A stretch of DNA of 64,000 nucleotides from Bradyrhizobium manausense (GTDB taxonomy: Bacteria > Pseudomonadota > Alphaproteobacteria > Rhizobiales > Xanthobacteraceae), in NCBI RefSeq assembly GCF_018129685.1, contig NZ_JAFCLG010000003.1, positions 248,001 through 312,000 on the forward strand, given 5' to 3'. The notes under the pieces were generated by a model. The model was given only the letters and a program-made list of their open reading frames with translations. It was not told where the DNA came from and ran no database searches. Positions 15,272 to 24,734 of this stretch are shown here, in pieces (position 1 is the first letter of the stretch; each line of letters opens with the position of its first letter). A program made the position numbers and the translations under genes.

Positions 15272-18200
15272 TTACGGCTTCACCTCCGCCACCGGCTGCG
15301 CCTTCGGCGCCTTCCGCGACTCCAGCCAGTTCTCGAACCGCTGCACCACCACGAAGAACGCGGGCACGAACAGCACCGCGAGGCAGGTCGAGGCCAGCAT
15401 GCCTGAGAACACCGTGATGCCGATCGACTTGCGCGCGCTGGCGCCGGCGCCGGTCGCGAGCACCAAGGGCACCACGCCGAGGATGAAGGCGAACGAGGTC
15501 ATCAGGATCGGGCGGAAGCGGGCGCGCGCCGCCTCGATCGCGGATTCGATGACCGGCTTGCCGTCGCGGCCGTGCAGCTCGAGGCCGACCTCGACGATCA
15601 GGATGGCGTTCTTGGCCGAGAGCGCGATCAGCAGGATCAGACCGATCTGGCAGTAGAGGTTGTTGTCGATCTTCAGGCCGGAGAGGATCAGCATCGGCCC
15701 GAGCAGCGACAGCGGCACCGCGAGGATCACCGAGATCGGCGCGTACCAGCTCTCATACTGGCCGGCGAGCACGAGGTAGACCAGCAGCATGGCGAGGCCG
15801 AACACCCAGTAGATCTGGTTGGAGACGGCCTTCTCCTGGTAGGACATCGCCGTCCATTCGTAGCCGGTGCCCGGCGGCAGCGTCTTGTCGCCGATCTCCT
15901 CCATCAGCTTCAGCGATTGCCCGGACGAATAGCCCTGCGCCGGCAGGCCGACGATGGTGGAGGACGGATAGAGATTGTAGAGGCTGATCAGCGACGGTCC
16001 CGTCACCGGCGTGATGGTGGCAACGGTGCCGATCGGGATCATGTCGCCGTTCTGGTTGCGCACCTGCATGTTGGCGATGTCGCGCTCGGTGACGCGAAAC
16101 GCCGGATCGGCCTGCGTGTAGACCTGGAACACGCGGCCGAACTTGTTGAACTGGTTGACGTAGGACGAGCCGAGATAGGTCGACAGCGCCGAGAACACCG
16201 CGTCCGTCGTCACGTGCAGCGTCTGCGTCTTGACACGGTCGATCTCGACGTTGAATTGCGGGACCGCCGATCGGAACGAGGACGAGACGCGCTGCAGCGC
16301 GCTCTGGCTCTGGGCGTTGCTGACCATCGCGCCGGTGATGGCCTGCAGCTTGGCGAAGTCGCTGTTGCCGTCGCGCAGCTCGACCTGCATCGAGAAGCCG
16401 GCCGCGTTGCCGATGCCCTGGATGGGCGGCGGCGGCAGCACCAGCGTCCGCGCTTCCATGATATCAGCGACCTTGTCGTTGAGACCGTAGACCAGCGAGC
16501 GCAAATCCTCGCCGGGGCCTTTGCGCGCTTCCCAGTCCTTCAGGATGATGTAGGCGACGCCGGCATTGGCAAGGCTCGCGCTGCTGTCGAGCGCGGAGAT
16601 GCCGGCGATGGTGATGACCTGCTGGACGCCTGGCGTATCCTTGATGATATCGGCGGCCCGGTCGAGCACCTTCTGGGTCCGCTCCAGCGAGGCGCCGTCG
16701 GGCAGCTGCACGGCGGCGATCAGATAGCCCTGGTCCTCGATCGGCAGGAAGCCGGTCGGCACCCGCGACAGGCCGTAGCCGCTGAAGCCGATCACGACCA
16801 GCGCGAACGCGACCGAGACGGTCGCGTGCTTGACGAGGAACGTGATCAGCCTGACGTAGCCGCGCTCGACCCTGTTGTAGACGGCGTTGAAGCCGCGGTA
16901 GAAGAAGTTGCGCTGTTCCGGCGGCACCGCGGGTCGCAGCCACAGCGCGCATTGCGTCGGCTTCAGGGTCGCCGCATTGATGGCGGACAAGAGCGCGGTC
17001 GCGGCGATCACCAGCGCGAATTGCGAATAGATGCGCCCGGTGAGGCCGGCGAGAAACGAAGCCGGCAGGAACACCGAGATCAGCACCAGGGTGATGCCGA
17101 CGATCGGCGCGAACAGCTGGTCCATCGCCTTGATCGCGGCGTCGTGGCCGTTCATGCCCTGCTCGATATTGTGGGCCGCGCCCTCGACCACGACGATGGC
17201 GTCGTCGACCACGATGCCGATCGCCAGCACGATTGCAAACAGCGTCGACATGTTGATGGTGAAGCCAAGCGCCGCCATCGCGGCGAAGGCGCCGACGATG
17301 GTGACAGGCACGGTAGTCGCGGGCACCAGCATCGCGCGCCAGTCCTGCAGGAACACGAGGATGACGACCAGCACCAGCAGGCCGGCCTCGATCAGGGTCG
17401 TATAGACCTCGTGCACCGAGGCATTCACGAATTTCGTGGTGTCGAACGGCGTGTCGTACTTGATGCCTTCCGGAAACCGCTTGGCGAGCTCCACCATCTT
17501 CTTCTCGACGGCCTGCTCGACTTGAAGCGCATTGGCGCCGGGCGACTGGAACACGCCGATGCCGGTGGCCGGCTGCTTGTTGAGCGAGAACAGCTGGCTG
17601 TAGGTCTGTGCGCCGAGCTCGACCCAGCCGACGTCGCGCACCCGCGTGACGTCGCCGCTGGTCCCGGTCTTGACGATGATGTTCTCGAACTGCGTGGTGT
17701 CGTCGAGCCTTCCGTTGACGTTGAGCGTGTACTGGAACGCCTGGCCCGGCGGTGTCGGCGGCGCGCCGACCTGTCCGGCCGAGACCTGCTGGCTCTGCTG
17801 CTGGATGGCCTGGATGACATCCTGCGGAACGAGGCCGCGCACCTGCAGCTTGTTCGGATCGAGCCAGATCCGCATCGAATACTGGCCGGCGCCGAACACG
17901 GTGACGTTGCCGACGCCCGGCAGGCGGGAGAGCTCGTCACGAATGTTGATGGTGGCGTAATTGCTCAAATAGAGACTGTCGAAGGTCTTGTCCGGCGAGG
18001 TCAGCGTCACGAACAGCAGGATGGAGGTCGACTTCTTCTGGACAGTGACGCCCTGGTTCTGCACCGACTGCGGCAGCTGCGACAGCGCGCTGGAAACGCG
18101 GTTCTGCACCAGCACCTGCGCGAAGTTCAGATCGGTCCCGATCTTGAAGGTCACCGTCAGCGTGTAGGTGCCGTCGGAGCCGCTATAGGACTGCATGTAG

Positions 18201-18430
18201 AGCATGTCCTCGACGCCGTTGACTTGTTGTTCTATCGGCAAGGCAACTGTGTCGATCACGGTCTTTGCGCTGGCGCCGGGATAGCGCGTCGTCACCTGCA
18301 CCGTCGGCGGCACCACGTCGGGATACTGCGAGATCGCAAGGTTGAACAGCGAGACGCCGCCGATCAGGATCATCAGCAGCGCGATGACGTTCGAGAGGAC
18401 CGGCCGCTCGATGAAGAACTTTGAGATCAT
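15272..18430 (-). CDS. RND multidrug efflux permease, HAE1/AcrB type
   Basis: 1052 residues, the usual length. The N-terminus MISKFFIERPVLSNVIALLMILIGG is classic AcrB/MexB. Proton-relay aspartates Asp409 and Asp410 lie in membrane segment 4 (GIVVDDAIVVVE). The late block ALSAKNAILIVEVG and two large periplasmic porter domains are present. It pumps hydrophobic drugs across the inner membrane in a tripartite complex. The adaptor gene ends 11 nt upstream; no outer-membrane TolC-like gene is adjacent, so a channel encoded elsewhere is implied. No TetR-type repressor neighbours the pair. Confidence 0.95.
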   Translation of the reverse strand: MISKFFIERPVLSNVIALLMILIGGVSLFNLAISQYPDVVPPTVQVTTRYPGASAKTVIDTVALPIEQQVNGVEDMLYMQSYSGSDGTYTLTVTFKIGTDLNFAQVLVQNRVSSALSQLPQSVQNQGVTVQKKSTSILLFVTLTSPDKTFDSLYLSNYATINIRDELSRLPGVGNVTVFGAGQYSMRIWLDPNKLQVRGLVPQDVIQAIQQQSQQVSAGQVGAPPTPPGQAFQYTLNVNGRLDDTTQFENIIVKTGTSGDVTRVRDVGWVELGAQTYSQLFSLNKQPATGIGVFQSPGANALQVEQAVEKKMVELAKRFPEGIKYDTPFDTTKFVNASVHEVYTTLIEAGLLVLVVILVFLQDWRAMLVPATTVPVTIVGAFAAMAALGFTINMSTLFAIVLAIGIVVDDAIVVVEGAAHNIEQGMNGHDAAIKAMDQLFAPIVGITLVLISVFLPASFLAGLTGRIYSQFALVIAATALLSAINAATLKPTQCALWLRPAVPPEQRNFFYRGFNAVYNRVERGYVRLITFLVKHATVSVAFALVVIGFSGYGLSRVPTGFLPIEDQGYLIAAVQLPDGASLERTQKVLDRAADIIKDTPGVQQVITIAGISALDSSASLANAGVAYIILKDWEARKGPGEDLRSLVYGLNDKVADIMEARTLVLPPPPIQGIGNAAGFSMQVELRDGNSDFAKLQAITGAMVSNAQSQSALQRVSSSFRSAVPQFNVEIDRVKTQTLHVTTDAVFSALSTYLGSSYVNQFNKFGRVFQVYTQADPAFRVTERDIANMQVRNQNGDMIPIGTVATITPVTGPSLISLYNLYPSSTIVGLPAQGYSSGQSLKLMEEIGDKTLPPGTGYEWTAMSYQEKAVSNQIYWVFGLAMLLVYLVLAGQYESWYAPISVILAVPLSLLGPMLILSGLKIDNNLYCQIGLILLIALSAKNAILIVEVGLELHGRDGKPVIESAIEAARARFRPILMTSFAFILGVVPLVLATGAGASARKSIGITVFSGMLASTCLAVLFVPAFFVVVQRFENWLESRKAPKAQPVAEVKP

Positions 18431-18441
18431 GGCCGGCGCTC

Positions 18442-19635
18442 CTACTTGGCAGACGCCTGCGGCTGCTCGATCTTGGTCTGTTGCGGATCGATCTTCTGGC
18501 CCGGGATCACCCGCAGCAGCCCTGACGTGATGACGCGGTCATCAGGCTTCAGGCCGTTTTCGATCACGCGCAAGCCGCCGTCGACGGGGCCGACCTGCAC
18601 CTTGCGCTGTTCGACGACGTTGTCCTTGTTCGCCACCAAGAGATAGCGGCCGCCCTGGTCGCTGCCGAGTGCGGTGTCGGGGACGAGCAAAGCGTCCTTG
18701 GCTTCGCCGAAGGGGACGCGGACGCGGACGAAATAGCCGGGGAGCAGCACCCGCTTGTCGTTGGGTACGAGGCCGCGTACCGCGAGCGTGCCGGTCGATG
18801 TATTGATGGTCGGTGCGACGTAGTCGAGCCTGCCCTCGTGCGGGTAGCCGGTCTCGGTCTGGAGGCCGACCTCGATCGGGAATTGCCTGAGGTCGGCGGG
18901 GGTCAATCCGCGCCGTTGCGCCTCGGCTCGGATGCGCAGCACATCCTGCTCATTGACGGTGAAGTTCACATAGATCGGGTCCATCGCCACGATGGTCGCG
19001 AGCTGGGTCGGGGAGGAGACGCCGACGAGTTCGCCGACCGAGACCATGTGCGCGCTGACGATGCCGTCGAACGGCGCGGTCACTTTGGTGTAGCCGTAGT
19101 TCACCTCGGCGAGTTTGGTGTTGGCCTGCGCCTGCTGGAGGTTGGCCTGCGCGTTGTCGCGGGTCGAGGTCGAGGTGTCGAGGGTTGCCTGCGAGACCGC
19201 CTGGCGCTGCACCAGATCGACCTGCCGCTTGTAGTCGGCTTCAGCCTGCTTGAGCGAGGCCTGCGCACCGGTCTCGGCCGCCTGCGCCTGATCCAGCTTC
19301 AGCTTGTAGGTCTCCGGCTCGATCGTGAACAGCTGGGTGCCTTGCTTGACGAATGTACCGTCGGTGTAGTCGATGGTTTGCAGGAACCCCTGCACGCGCG
19401 CGACGAGATCGACGCTCTTGATCGGCGCGGTGTTGCCGGTGGCCTCGACATAGCGCGTGACCGGGCGCTGCACCGGCATTGCGACATCCACCTTGGGCGG
19501 AGGCGGCGGCACGAACGTGTTCTTGTCCTCGCAGCCGGCCAGGACCACGACGGCCGCCGTGGCAACCAGGACCCGCCCGATATGTCTTCGCCCGCCATAA
19601 TATGGTGCGGGGTGGGCAGGATTCGCTGAGGTCAT
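18442..19635 (-). CDS. RND efflux periplasmic adaptor lipoprotein
   Basis: 397 residues from the ATG at 19635. The signal peptide ends in a lipobox LAGC with Cys35, so it is probably a lipoprotein of the inner membrane. It has the adaptor architecture: a lipoyl half-motif (VEATGNTAPIKSVDLVARVQG), a long alpha-hairpin rich in Ala/Gln (about 110-175), a second lipoyl half (YTKVTAPFDGIVSAHMVSVGELV) and beta-barrel regions. It links the permease encoded 11 nt downstream to an outer-membrane channel. The two genes form one operon. Confidence 0.94.
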   Translation of the reverse strand: MTSANPAHPAPYYGGRRHIGRVLVATAAVVVLAGCEDKNTFVPPPPPKVDVAMPVQRPVTRYVEATGNTAPIKSVDLVARVQGFLQTIDYTDGTFVKQGTQLFTIEPETYKLKLDQAQAAETGAQASLKQAEADYKRQVDLVQRQAVSQATLDTSTSTRDNAQANLQQAQANTKLAEVNYGYTKVTAPFDGIVSAHMVSVGELVGVSSPTQLATIVAMDPIYVNFTVNEQDVLRIRAEAQRRGLTPADLRQFPIEVGLQTETGYPHEGRLDYVAPTINTSTGTLAVRGLVPNDKRVLLPGYFVRVRVPFGEAKDALLVPDTALGSDQGGRYLLVANKDNVVEQRKVQVGPVDGGLRVIENGLKPDDRVITSGLLRVIPGQKIDPQQTKIEQPQASAK

Positions 19636-19861
19636 GCGGTGGCCCCTGATGGCTGTCTGTCGGTGCGGCAAGCTAGCAACAAATTATGGGAGGTGGAACA
19701 CCATAGCCATGGCCGTCACAACCCGTACACTGCAAACTGGTGATGTGGCCGTCGACGGTTCTGTCATGACAAATCGCCTTCCACGGACCGCACGATCGAC
19801 CAGAATTGTGCCAACGGCTGTGTGACGGACGTGACGCGGCCCGAAGAAGAGGTTGGGTGGC

Positions 19862-20355
19862 ATGTCGACGCGTCTCTGGTCGACCCTTGCCGGGCTTGTT
19901 CTCGCCGCAGCGATTGCCATGCCCGCACTGGCAGATGGCCTCAAGGATGAGATCGCGCCGACCGGCAAGCTCCGCGTCGCGATTGCAATCAGCCCGGCAG
20001 GCGGTGCGTTCTGGTCGACCAGGACGGATGCCGGCTATGCCGGCGTGCCAGTCGATCTGGGTCAGGAGATGGCCTCGCAAAACCTATGAAGAGATCGTCG
20101 GCCTCTTGAAGAACGGCGAGATCGACGCCTTTGCTCTCTCGCGCGACAAGCTCGATCGGCCGGCACAGAAAATTCCGGGCACGCGCGTCCTTCGAAACCT
20201 TCAAGAAGACGACTACTGCGGATGCGGTCCCGCTCGGTCATCAACAGACGTTGACCTTCGTTTCAGGGTTCATGAACGCTGCCGCGACGAACGGCACCCT
20301 GCGCAAGGCGTTCGACGATCACGGGATGACGGACACCCCGATCCTTATCGAATAG
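19862..20355 (+). pseudogene. Decayed ABC solute-binding protein gene (SBP_bac_3-like)
   Basis: A signal peptide and start (MSTRLWSTLAGLVLAAAIAM, then GLKDEIAPTGKLRVAIAISPAGGAF) run in one frame to a stop at 20089. Homology then continues in a second frame (KTYEEIVGLLKNGEIDAFALSRDKLDR) and in a third (TADAVPLGHQQTLTFVSGFMN...GTLRKAFDDHGMTDTPI) to a stop at 20355. The total is about 165 codons where about 250 would be expected, so there is an internal deletion at about 20070-20080 plus at least one further frameshift. No permease or ATPase gene is adjacent. Confidence 0.8.
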
Positions 20356-20532
20356 AAGACTGTCTTGCCGGCGACGCAGGATTTCATTGGGCTGGCGCGC
20401 GGTCGCGTTTCAGCTTCTGGCGACTTGGTTGCGAATGAAATTTTTGCGACGGGATGGTAACAAGCATCTTGCACTGGTGCGCCTGTAAAAATTTTTGTCC
20501 CGACAAACTCGCGAAGTGTCTCTTGCGTCAAA

Positions 20533-20550
20533 CTGACACAGCGTTGTCAC
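20533..20550 (+). promoter_or_regulatory. Possible Pho box
   Basis: Two 7-mers, CTGACAC and TTGTCAC, separated by four bases. This is the 7-4-7 layout of PhoB sites (consensus CTGTCAT-N4-CTGTCAT), each matching 5 of 7. It lies 48 nt before the phosphoesterase start codon, which fits a phosphate-starvation gene. The match is imperfect and unsupported by other data. Confidence 0.35.
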
Positions 20551-20598
20551 CGGTGATCGCTAGGTTTCGCGCCGTCACTCCTTCGGGGCAAACAAAAG

Positions 20599-22311
20599 AT
20601 GAAAACCAAATTTTTGACGACGGCTGCGATGTTCGCGGCCGCGACTGCACTTGCGTGCAGCGTTCCGGTGTTCGCCGACGACTTCGATCGGGATCACGAC
20701 GGCGATCATCGCCATCCGCACCACATTCACACCGAGACGCCGATCAAGCATCTCGTGATCATCTTCAACGAGAACCGCTCGTTCGACCATTATTTCGCGA
20801 CCTATCCGAATGCCGGCAATCCTCCGGGCTCGATCCCGTTCGTGCCGAAGCCGCATACGCCGAAGGTCAACAACCTCGCCAACGCCAACCTGTTGACGAA
20901 TAACCCGAACAACAACGCGGCCAATGGCACCGGCGCGACGGACCCGTTCCGCCTCGACCGCACCCAGGCCAACACGCGCTCGCAGAACCACGCCTACACG
21001 CCCGAGCAGGAAGCCGTCGATAACGGCAAGGACGACCTGTTCCCGAAATTCACAGGCCGCGGCACCGCCGGCAACTCCGGCGTCTTCGGAACCAGCGGCC
21101 AGGTGATGGGCTATTTCGACGGCAACACCGTCACCGCCCTCTGGAACTACGCCCAGCACTTCGCCATGAGCGACAACGCCTGGACCGACACCTTCGGTCC
21201 GTCGACTCCCGGTATGCTCGAGGTGATCTCGGGTCAGACCAATGGCGCCGTGAACGTCCTCGGTACGTCGACGCAGACCGTTCCGGACACTCAGGGTGGC
21301 CTGACCCTGATCGGTGATACCGATCCGGGCAATGACGTGTGCTCGACCACGAATCCGGCGTTCGCGACCGTCCTGATGAACGGCAAGAACATCGGCGACC
21401 TTCTCAACGAAGAGCACATCAGCTGGGGCAGCTTCATGGGCGGCTTCGATCTGACGATCAAGAATGCCAACGGCACGACGGGTTGCGCGCGCAGCACGAT
21501 GTCGACCGTCGTGGGAGGGGCGACTGCGGACTACATCCCGCACCACGCCTGGTTCCAGTACTACAAGTCGACCGCCAATTGGACCCATGCGCGGCCGAGC
21601 TCGGTGCACGCAATCGGTCACACCTATGCGGATGACCACAAGACCCTCGATCCGGCCAACCACAATTACGATCTCGAGGATTTCTACGCGGCCGTGAAGG
21701 CAGGCCATCTCCCGGCCGTCTCCTACATCAAGTTGCCGGCCTATCAGGACGGTCATGCCGGTTATTCCGACCCGCTCGACGAGCAGGCTGGCACTGTCGA
21801 GCTGATCAACTTCCTGCAGAAGCAGCCGGAATGGCGCGAGACCGCCGTCATCATCACCTACGACGACTCCGACGGCTGGTACGACCACCAGTACCTTGCC
21901 CCGAAGAGCGCCTCGTATGATCCGACCGCCGACCAGGTCAACGGTCCGGGCAAGTGCGGCCTCGGCGCCAGCCAGCAACCGGCACCGAATGGCCTCGACG
22001 GCAAGCCGGTGAACGGCCGCTGCGGTCCGGGTACGCGCATTCCCTTCATCGTGGTCTCGCCCTATGCCAAGACCAACCATGTGAGCAGCACCTACATCTC
22101 GCAGGCTTCCGTGGTGCGGTTCATCGAGGACAACTGGTTGCACGGCAAGCGTATCGGCGGCGGCTCGTTTGATGCCACCACAGGATCGATCATGGATCTG
22201 TTCGACTTCGATCGGGATCATGACGGTCACGACCACGACCGCAACGACAAGCTGTTCCTCGACCCGACTGCCGGCACGGTCATCGTCAGCCCGCCGGACG
22301 GCCACCACTAA
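20599..22311 (+). CDS. Secreted phosphoesterase, phospholipase C / acid phosphatase family
   Basis: 570 residues with a Sec signal peptide (about 1-26, cleavage near VFA-DD). The family signature KHLVIIFNENRSFDHYFATYP (ENRSFDHYF at 58-66) and later blocks TDTFGPSTPGMLEVISGQTNG, AVIITYDDSDGWYDHQY and RIPFIVVSPYAKTNHV identify PF04185-type phosphoesterases, which hydrolyse phosphodiesters or phosphomonoesters outside the cytoplasm. Unusual His/Asp-rich stretches (DFDRDHDGDHRHPHH after the signal, FDRDHDGHDHDR near the end) could bind metal. A diheme peroxidase gene starts 18 nt downstream. A candidate Pho box precedes the gene. Confidence 0.9.
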   Translation: MKTKFLTTAAMFAAATALACSVPVFADDFDRDHDGDHRHPHHIHTETPIKHLVIIFNENRSFDHYFATYPNAGNPPGSIPFVPKPHTPKVNNLANANLLTNNPNNNAANGTGATDPFRLDRTQANTRSQNHAYTPEQEAVDNGKDDLFPKFTGRGTAGNSGVFGTSGQVMGYFDGNTVTALWNYAQHFAMSDNAWTDTFGPSTPGMLEVISGQTNGAVNVLGTSTQTVPDTQGGLTLIGDTDPGNDVCSTTNPAFATVLMNGKNIGDLLNEEHISWGSFMGGFDLTIKNANGTTGCARSTMSTVVGGATADYIPHHAWFQYYKSTANWTHARPSSVHAIGHTYADDHKTLDPANHNYDLEDFYAAVKAGHLPAVSYIKLPAYQDGHAGYSDPLDEQAGTVELINFLQKQPEWRETAVIITYDDSDGWYDHQYLAPKSASYDPTADQVNGPGKCGLGASQQPAPNGLDGKPVNGRCGPGTRIPFIVVSPYAKTNHVSSTYISQASVVRFIEDNWLHGKRIGGGSFDATTGSIMDLFDFDRDHDGHDHDRNDKLFLDPTAGTVIVSPPDGHH

Positions 22312-22329
22312 GTCCGACAGGACGTCATA

Positions 22330-23673
22330 ATGCACAGCCGCACTTTGTGGCTCCTCGGCGCCGGCCTGCTCTCGCTGGCCGGCGCTGTCTTTGCCGTCGG
22401 GACGCAGGGACTGGCCGAGGCGACCCCGTCGGGCATCAACCCGAATCCGGTTCATCTCTACCGCCCGCCGGTCGAGCCGCTTTCGGCGATGGCGCAGCTC
22501 GGCAAGGCGATCTTCTTCGATTCGTCGTTGTCGTCATCGGGTGCGCTGTCTTGCGCATCATGCCACAGCCCGGATCACGCCTACGGTCCGCCGAACGATG
22601 GACCGGTGATGCTCGGCGGCGCCGACCTGTCGCGGCAGGGCGCACGCGCCGTTCCGTCACTGACCTATCTGGAGCGCCACCCGAATTTCAGCATCGGTCC
22701 GGAAAAGGACGACGATGACAACGTCGTGGATCTCGCGCAGATGGCCGCGCTTGGCCAGCAGGCCGTACGCACGACCAAGACTGCGGGGGGCACCGGCGCG
22801 TCAGCGAATATCGTGCCGCAGGGTGGCCTGTTCTGGGACGGTCGCGCCGACACCTTGCAGGAGCAGGCGCTGTTCCCGCTGCTCGACCGCAACGAGATGG
22901 ACGGCGGCAGCGCCGAGATCGTGGCCGACAAGCTGCGCAACGCGCCTTACGCCCAGCGCTTCGTCGAATTGTTCGGCGCCGGCGTGATGAGGAATCAGCG
23001 TCTCCTGATCGCGGAGGCGATGTTCGCCGTCGCGCGCTACCAGGTGGAAGAGCAGAGCTTCCATCCCTACAGCAGCAAGTATGATTATTGGCTCGAGGGC
23101 AAGGCGCGGCTATCCGAGAGCGAGCTGCGCGGCCTGCAACTGTTCAACGATCCCGACAAGGCCAATTGCGCCGGCTGCCACACCTCGGCGCCGTCGCGCG
23201 ACGGTCTGCCGCCGCTCTTTACCGACCACCAGTATGAAGCGCTCGGTGCGCCGCGGAATGCCGCGCTCGTGGGCAACAAGGATCCGGGCTATTTCGACCT
23301 CGGTGTCTGCGGCCCGCATCGCACCGACATGCCCGAGCAGACGCAATATTGCGGCATGTTCCTGACGCCGACCCTGCGCAACACCGCGACGCGTCACGCT
23401 TTCTTCCACAACGGCGTCTTCAAGACGCTCGAAGAGGTGATGAACTTCTATAATTTCCGCGACACCAATCCGGAAAAAGTGTTTCCGCGCGCCGCCGACG
23501 GCACGGTGCAGAAATACGACGACCTGCCGCAAAAATTTCACGCGAATGTCGACGTCGCCGATCCGCCATTCGATCGCCATCTCGGCGACAAGCCGGCCAT
23601 GACGGACCAGGACATGGCCGACATCATCGCCTTTCTGAAGACCCTGACCGACGGCTACAAGGTGGAGAATTAG
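22330..23673 (+). CDS. Diheme cytochrome c peroxidase family protein (MauG/CcpA-like)
   Basis: 447 residues with an N-terminal signal sequence. There are two haem c attachment motifs, CASCH (75-79) and CAGCH (280-284), in the two-domain arrangement of bacterial diheme peroxidases. The block GGLFWDGRADTLQEQALFPLLDRNEM and the C-terminal FLTPTLRNTATRHAFFHNGVFKTLEEVMNFYN are typical. Periplasmic members reduce H2O2 or, like MauG, oxidise protein substrates. It follows the phosphoesterase by 18 nt in an apparent operon. Its stop overlaps the stop of the convergent gene (TTAG). Confidence 0.92.
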   Translation: MHSRTLWLLGAGLLSLAGAVFAVGTQGLAEATPSGINPNPVHLYRPPVEPLSAMAQLGKAIFFDSSLSSSGALSCASCHSPDHAYGPPNDGPVMLGGADLSRQGARAVPSLTYLERHPNFSIGPEKDDDDNVVDLAQMAALGQQAVRTTKTAGGTGASANIVPQGGLFWDGRADTLQEQALFPLLDRNEMDGGSAEIVADKLRNAPYAQRFVELFGAGVMRNQRLLIAEAMFAVARYQVEEQSFHPYSSKYDYWLEGKARLSESELRGLQLFNDPDKANCAGCHTSAPSRDGLPPLFTDHQYEALGAPRNAALVGNKDPGYFDLGVCGPHRTDMPEQTQYCGMFLTPTLRNTATRHAFFHNGVFKTLEEVMNFYNFRDTNPEKVFPRAADGTVQKYDDLPQKFHANVDVADPPFDRHLGDKPAMTDQDMADIIAFLKTLTDGYKVEN

Positions 23674-24734
23674 CGCGGCTTGATCTCCGCGTATTTCACC
23701 ATCGCCTTGTCGAACTTCCGCTTGAACAGCCACATCGCGCCGAGGATTTCACGGAAGCTGGCCGAGCTTCGTGCCCGGTCGGCCTTGCCGAAGGCGAAGA
23801 TGCTGTTGTTGCGCAAGTGCTTCATGATGGTCGGATTGGACACCCTGTAGTTCAGCAGGTCGCCCGAACTCAGCGCGGATCGCGTCGGCGTCGGGATGAT
23901 CTGGATCAGCTCGAACAGCTTCATCTGCTCGATCGGATCGGGCAGCGTCTTCACGATGGCGGGGATCTCGGCAAACAAATCCGCATGCGCGTTCATGAGA
24001 CCGTCGCGCACATTGGTCCAGTGGTTGAAGCGGCGGTCGGTGCCGCGCGATCGCGCCTCTTCCTCGTCGTCGCGCGCAGCAAGCGCGGGATCGATGGCAG
24101 CGACCTTGCCCTTGATCGCCTCCCATTTGCGCTGGCCGTTGCGGTCCTCGGACGGGCCGGTCTGCAGGCTGCCCATATAGGTGTTCGAACGCGCATTGCG
24201 GACGTTCTGCTTGCCGTTCGTCTCGGCGTAGAACAGCCCCAGGCTGATGCGACCCGCCGCCGCGGCGGCGTCAGGTCCAAGCCCCTTGGCGCGCGCGATC
24301 GCGGCGCCGAGATCGATGACGTCCTCGAACGGCGTAGCCGAGTCCTGAGCGCCCGCTGGCGGCGTCTCCATGATCTCGAAGATGTCGGCATATTCGTCGA
24401 CCAGCGGCTCGATCGCGGCATCGAAATAGGCCGGTGGAATCCCGAACTTGTTCGGCTTGCCAATCCGCGACGGCATGGCGTCGGTGAGGTCCTTGTACGT
24501 GCTGATGACGGCGACGCGCGCGAGATAGAGCGCCTGGCCCGGCAGATTCGGCAGCGGCTGCCTGGTGTCGATCTGGTGGCGCCGCTCGGCGAGGATCGAT
24601 TTGAAATTGCCAAGCGCGCGATCGTAGGCAGCTTGCGCTTCGGATTGCGCTGGCGTGAGGACGCCCTGTGCCGACGCGGGCGTTGTGAGGAACAGGGCCA
24701 GCGCCGCAAAAGCGGCATGACATCGAGGTCGCAT
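23670..24734 (-). CDS. Secreted protein of unknown function
   Basis: 354 residues from the ATG at 24734, with a signal peptide (MRPRCHAAFAALALFLTTPASAQ). I do not recognise the family. Visible features are a helical N-terminal region (QSEAQAAYDRALGNFKSILAERRHQ), an acidic helical middle (EPLVDEYADIFEIME) and a segment RISLGLFYAETNGKQNVRNA leading to SNTYMGSLQTG. That segment loosely resembles lysozyme-fold proteins, where a Glu is followed by substrate-binding Gly/Gln residues, but no family call is made. It is convergent with the diheme peroxidase gene, sharing 4 nt at the stops. Confidence 0.7.
   Translation of the reverse strand: MRPRCHAAFAALALFLTTPASAQGVLTPAQSEAQAAYDRALGNFKSILAERRHQIDTRQPLPNLPGQALYLARVAVISTYKDLTDAMPSRIGKPNKFGIPPAYFDAAIEPLVDEYADIFEIMETPPAGAQDSATPFEDVIDLGAAIARAKGLGPDAAAAAGRISLGLFYAETNGKQNVRNARSNTYMGSLQTGPSEDRNGQRKWEAIKGKVAAIDPALAARDDEEEARSRGTDRRFNHWTNVRDGLMNAHADLFAEIPAIVKTLPDPIEQMKLFELIQIIPTPTRSALSSGDLLNYRVSNPTIMKHLRNNSIFAFGKADRARSSASFREILGAMWLFKRKFDKAMVKYAEIKPR

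Noticed and set aside
15572..18424. 950-codon open frame on the plus strand opposite the RND permease
   Set aside because: Composition (His/Arg/Asp/Gln-rich, no domains) is typical of antisense shadows; the minus-strand protein is an unambiguous AcrB homologue.
19763..19773. CTGTCATGACA as a Pho-box half-site upstream of the decayed binding-protein gene
   Set aside because: Only one 7-mer is present and no second at 11-base spacing.
20319..20531. 70-codon minus-strand frame next to the phosphoesterase promoter
   Set aside because: No ribosome binding site or recognisable motif, and it overlaps the tail of the pseudogene.
20575..22455. 626-codon minus-strand frame over the phosphoesterase
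   Set aside because: Val/Arg/Gly-rich with no signal or motif; the plus-strand gene has a signal peptide and the PF04185 signature.
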